Assembly: GCA_021151665.1 (NCBI GenBank)
Contig: JAGKWW010000079.1
Location: 1 to 8,584 of the forward strand
Direction of reading: 5' to 3'
DNA: 8,584 nucleotides
DNA from: Flavobacteriaceae bacterium
GTDB lineage: Bacteria > Bacteroidota > Bacteroidia > Flavobacteriales > Flavobacteriaceae
Numbering within the stretch: position 1 is the first letter of the stretch; the number at the start of each line of letters is the position of its first letter. Shown here one piece after another: positions 6,459 to 8,584 of the stretch. Under the pieces are notes generated by a model. The model was given only the letters and a program-made list of their open reading frames with translations. It searched no databases and was not told the origin of the DNA. Both the position numbers and the translations under genes were made by a program.

Positions 6459-6485
6459 AAGCCATCCTGCGGGGTGGCTTTTTTT
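6459..6485 (+). terminator. Intrinsic terminator ending the sigma-factor locus
   Basis: A 9-bp stem (AAGCCATCC at 6459-6467 with GGGTGGCTT at 6472-6480, one G-U pair) encloses the loop TGCG. It is followed by T to 6485, a run of seven T from 6479. It begins 21 bases after the stop of the DUF2807 gene. Confidence 0.9.
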
Positions 6486-6655
6486 GTGTATGTGTCTAGA
6501 CACTAATTTCACTAATTTCCTATACCTCTAAGGTGATTGGTTGGGGTTACTGTTGGCGTCTGTAATTTCGCAAAGATCCGCTGAGAAGCCGCAACGACTC
6601 GCAAAAAGATCATGCGTTACTCACTACTTTTTCGGGAAGGGGCCGGGGCTTAGGT
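6486..6655. other. Non-coding gap between convergent genes, with small palindrome and repeats
   Basis: No credible gene is seen here. The gap holds a 12-bp perfect palindrome, GTGTCTAGACAC, at 6492-6503. A 9-base tandem duplication, ACTAATTTC, follows at 6502-6510 and 6511-6519. There are also two related stretches, CGCAAAGATC at 6569-6578 and CGCAAAAAGATC at 6600-6611, and a G-rich patch at 6634-6648 (GGG, GGGG and GGGG tracts). Such motifs in flavobacterial intergenic DNA may be decayed interspersed repeats, but this cannot be shown from one copy. It lies between two terminators pointing at each other. Confidence 0.5.
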
Positions 6656-6687
6656 AAAAAAAAAACCGTTGCAATTGCAACGGTTTT
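6656..6687 (-). terminator. Intrinsic terminator of the cysteine synthase-type gene
   Basis: On the minus strand, a perfect hairpin (arms 6677-6687 and 6662-6672, 11 bp, loop AATT) is followed by ten T, seen as A at 6656-6665 on the plus strand. The core 26 bases at 6662-6687 are a perfect palindrome. It starts 22 bases beyond the stop codon of the minus-strand gene. The plus-strand side has only four T after the stem, so termination should be mainly leftward. Confidence 0.9.
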
Positions 6688-6709
6688 CTATATTGAAAAG
6701 TTTCTCTTC

Positions 6710-7750
6710 TTATTTAATGAACTCGATCTTTTGCGCTTCTTCCAGGTTTACGCTATCAAAGAAACCCTGCTCACTCATCCATTCGTCGCTGAACACTTTG
6801 CTCATGTAGCGCGAACCGTGGTCGGGAAATATTAATACCACGTTGCTGTTCTCGTCAAACTCGCCTGCCTCGTCATACTGCATTGCTGCCTGTAGCGTGG
6901 CGCCGCTGGTGTAGCCCACAAAAAGGCCTTCCTGCTTGGCAATGTGGCGTGCAGTGTGTGCACTATCCTCATCCGATACTTTAATGAACTTATCAATAAC
7001 GTCAAAATCCGTAGCCGTAGGGATCAGGTTCTTGCCAAGCCCTTCGATGCGGTAAGGATAGATCTCATCGCTGTCGAACTCCTTTGTTTCGTGGTATTTT
7101 TTCAGGACAGAACCGTAAGCGTCAACGCCCAGTATCCTGATGTTTGGATTTTTTTCTTTGAGGAAACGCGCTGCTCCGGATATAGTCCCTCCGGTTCCGC
7201 TGCATGCAATCAGGTGCGTTACTTTTCCACCGGTTTGTTCCCAAATCTCGGGGCCCGTGGTTTTGTAGTGCGCATCTACGTTAAGGTCGTTAAAATACTG
7301 GTTGATGTAAACCGATCCTTTCGTTTCTTCATGGAGCCTTTTGGCCACATTGTAGTATGAGCGCGGGTCGTCAGCAGAAACGTGTGCAGGGCATACATAC
7401 ACCTTGGCGCCCATAGCACGAAGCATATCGATCTTATCTTTTGATGATTTAGAGCTCACTGCCAGAACGCAGTCATAACCTTTAATAATGCTTACCATAG
7501 CCAGGCTGAAACCGGTATTACCCGAAGTAGTCTCGATGATGGTATCTCCCGGCTTCAGGATGCCCCTTTTCTCTGCCTCTTCGATGATATATAGTGCAAT
7601 CCTGTCTTTTGTAGAATGGCCCGGATTAAAAGCTTCTACTTTTGCGTAGAAATTACCTTTAAGTCCTTCTGTAATTTTATTGAGCTTAATCAGCGGTGTA
7701 TTACCAATTAATTCCAATACATTATTATAGGCTTTTATTTCTTCTTTCAT
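6710..7750 (-). CDS. PLP-dependent cysteine synthase / cystathionine beta-synthase family enzyme
   Basis: A 346-residue cytoplasmic fold-type II PLP enzyme. Motifs in order: IGNTPLIKL (15-23), the PLP-binding lysine Lys48 in NPGHSTKDR, the substrate-carboxylate loop TSGNTG (75-80), the PLP-phosphate loop GTGGTISG (185-192) and VGYTSGAT (278-285). It should catalyse beta-replacement on an activated serine, either O-acetylserine plus sulfide to cysteine or serine plus homocysteine to cystathionine. The C-terminal part, FPDHGSRYMSKVFSDEWM (308-325), resembles the CBS core, which has PD here where typical O-acetylserine sulfhydrylases have PS. The CBS heme and regulatory domains are absent. The substrate is therefore left open. 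The ATG at 7748-7750 gives a normal N-terminus. The gene lies 82 bases downstream of an S9 peptidase gene on the same strand, and a strong terminator follows it. Confidence 0.9.
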   Translation of the reverse strand: MKEEIKAYNNVLELIGNTPLIKLNKITEGLKGNFYAKVEAFNPGHSTKDRIALYIIEEAEKRGILKPGDTIIETTSGNTGFSLAMVSIIKGYDCVLAVSSKSSKDKIDMLRAMGAKVYVCPAHVSADDPRSYYNVAKRLHEETKGSVYINQYFNDLNVDAHYKTTGPEIWEQTGGKVTHLIACSGTGGTISGAARFLKEKNPNIRILGVDAYGSVLKKYHETKEFDSDEIYPYRIEGLGKNLIPTATDFDVIDKFIKVSDEDSAHTARHIAKQEGLFVGYTSGATLQAAMQYDEAGEFDENSNVVLIFPDHGSRYMSKVFSDEWMSEQGFFDSVNLEEAQKIEFIK

Positions 7751-7809
7751 AAAAAAATAAGTTAGTCATGGGTAAACCCTGCCAAGGATTTAGCAACCTC
7801 AAAACCCTG

Positions 7810-7817
7810 CAAAGCTA
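7810..7817 (-). promoter_or_regulatory. Possible -7 promoter element for the cysteine synthase-type gene
   Basis: Read on the minus strand, 7817-7810 is TAGCTTTG, an exact match to the Bacteroidota -7 consensus TAnnTTTG. Transcription would begin near 7803, giving a leader of about 50 bases. I found no TTG or TTTG at the usual 17-23 base distance upstream, so only half of the promoter is supported. No terminator was seen between the peptidase gene and this one, so read-through transcription is an alternative. Confidence 0.35.
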
Positions 7818-7832
7818 ACAAAAAAAATTGAA

Positions 7833-8584
7833 TTACTTTTTAATTCCTTCCAAATCTAATAAAAAACTGTACTCTTTTGCCACCTCTTTCAGGGCTTCAA
7901 AACGGCCCGATGCGCCACCGTGCCCTGCCTCCATATTGGTGTCCAGGAACAGTTGGTTGCTGCCCTTTTTCATTACCCTTAGCTTCGCCACCCATTTGGC
8001 AGGCTCCCAGTATTGCACCTGAGAATCGTGCAGCCCTGTGGTTACCAGCATATTCGGGTACTCCTGTGCCGTAACATTATCGTAAGGTGAATACGACTTC
8101 ATGTAATCGTAGTACTTCTTATCATTCGGGTTGCCCCACTCGTCATACTCTCCGGTTGTAAGCGGAATGGTATCATCGAGCATGGTTGTTATCACGTCCA
8201 CAAAGGGCACCTGGGCTATCACGCCGTGGTACAATTGCGGCGCCATATTCACAACCGCCCCCATCAAGAGTCCTCCGGCAGAGCCTCCTTCGGCGTATAA
8301 ATGCTGCGGCGAAGTATATTTTTCAGCGATTACGTATTTCGAACAATCGACAAAATCAGTAAATGTGTTTTTCTTTTTCAGCAGCTTGCCATTCTCATAC
8401 CAGTCACGGCCCAGGTCTTCCCCACCCCTTATATGCGCTATGGCATAGATAAAGCCACGGTCGAGCAGGCTCAGGCGCACGCTGGAGAAGTACGGGTCCA
8501 TAGAGGCGCCATACGATCCGTAAGCATATAGCAGCAGCGGGTTGCTTCCATCCTTTTTGATGCCTTTGCGGTATACCATAGATA
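7833..8584 (-). CDS. ptrB: S9 family oligopeptidase B-type serine peptidase, 3' part
   Basis: About 250 C-terminal residues of a prolyl-oligopeptidase-family enzyme. The frame stays open to the window edge, so the ATG at 8577-8579 is an internal Met (…S-M-V-Y-R-K-G) and not the start. The full catalytic triad is visible: Ser in GGSAGG (codon 8280-8282), Asp in GLHDSQV (codon 8025-8027) and His in AGHGGASGR (codon 7920-7922). Further family marks are NPLLLYAYGSYG, RGGEDLGRDWYENGK, and the acidic stretch TTGEYDEWGNP, which is typical of oligopeptidase B. Such enzymes cleave short peptides after basic residues, Arg or Lys. The missing N-terminal part, usually some 430 residues or more, would hold the beta-propeller, and whether there is a signal peptide cannot be seen. 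The stop is TAA, at 7835-7833. Confidence 0.92.
   Translation of the reverse strand, partial: SMVYRKGIKKDGSNPLLLYAYGSYGASMDPYFSSVRLSLLDRGFIYAIAHIRGGEDLGRDWYENGKLLKKKNTFTDFVDCSKYVIAEKYTSPQHLYAEGGSAGGLLMGAVVNMAPQLYHGVIAQVPFVDVITTMLDDTIPLTTGEYDEWGNPNDKKYYDYMKSYSPYDNVTAQEYPNMLVTTGLHDSQVQYWEPAKWVAKLRVMKKGSNQLFLDTNMEAGHGGASGRFEALKEVAKEYSFLLDLEGIKK

Noticed and set aside
6551..6563. Third ECF-like promoter from the GCGTCTGTA sequence at 6556-6563
   Set aside because: No AAC-containing -35 element lies at the matching distance upstream, and no gene follows on the plus strand.
6634..6648. G-quadruplex in the convergent intergenic gap
   Set aside because: Only three G-tracts are present; four are needed for an intramolecular quadruplex.
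6944..7360. Plus-strand open frame of 138 codons inside the cysteine synthase-type gene
   Set aside because: It is antisense to a strongly conserved enzyme and has no recognisable protein features.
7774..7810. 9-base direct repeat AAACCCTGC (7774-7782 and 7802-7810) as an operator before the cysteine synthase-type gene
   Set aside because: Two short copies 28 bases apart with no symmetry are weak evidence; no known regulator site was recognised.
8577..8579. ATG as the start of the S9 peptidase
   Set aside because: The frame is open beyond it to the window edge, and the family needs several hundred more N-terminal residues. The Met is internal.

Overview
The window looks like chromosomal DNA from a member of the Bacteroidota, most likely the family Flavobacteriaceae. 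The protein sequences point that way: the glycine-cleavage T-protein, the YebC variant that begins MGRAFEFRKARK, and the sigma-factor/DUF4097/DUF2807 gene set. So does the signal before yebC, which matches the Bacteroidota housekeeping promoter (TTTG, 19 bases, TAnnTTTG). Leaders are A/T-rich with no clear Shine-Dalgarno sequences. No mobile element, CRISPR array, tRNA or rRNA was seen, and no gene looks foreign.

Left part (1-3333, plus strand): the 3' end of gcvT is followed after 10 bases by a complete exported Prc/Tsp-type S41 protease. Next come a textbook promoter, yebC and a strong intrinsic terminator. These are housekeeping genes.

Middle part (3387-6485, plus strand): a compact ECF sigma-factor locus. 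It starts with a 16-bp A/T inverted repeat and a candidate ECF-type promoter. Then come a sigma factor read from a TTG codon, a single-pass membrane protein that is probably its anti-sigma factor (17-base overlap), and an exported DUF4097-like beta-solenoid protein (20-base overlap). After a 103-base gap holding a second ECF-like promoter with the same spacing and a cluster of AATCATCA repeats, the locus ends with an exported DUF2807 (head GIN) beta-solenoid protein and an intrinsic terminator. My reading is a cell-envelope signalling unit: sigma factor, membrane regulator, and two periplasmic or surface solenoid proteins that could be sensor, output or both. This is the part most worth following up.

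Right part (6486-8584): about 170 bases of non-coding DNA with small palindromes and repeats, then two minus-strand genes. They are the 3' part of an oligopeptidase B-type S9 peptidase (running off the right edge) and, downstream of it, a complete PLP-dependent cysteine synthase / cystathionine beta-synthase-type enzyme. The latter ends at a perfect-palindrome terminator with a run of ten T on the minus strand, facing the terminator of the plus-strand locus.
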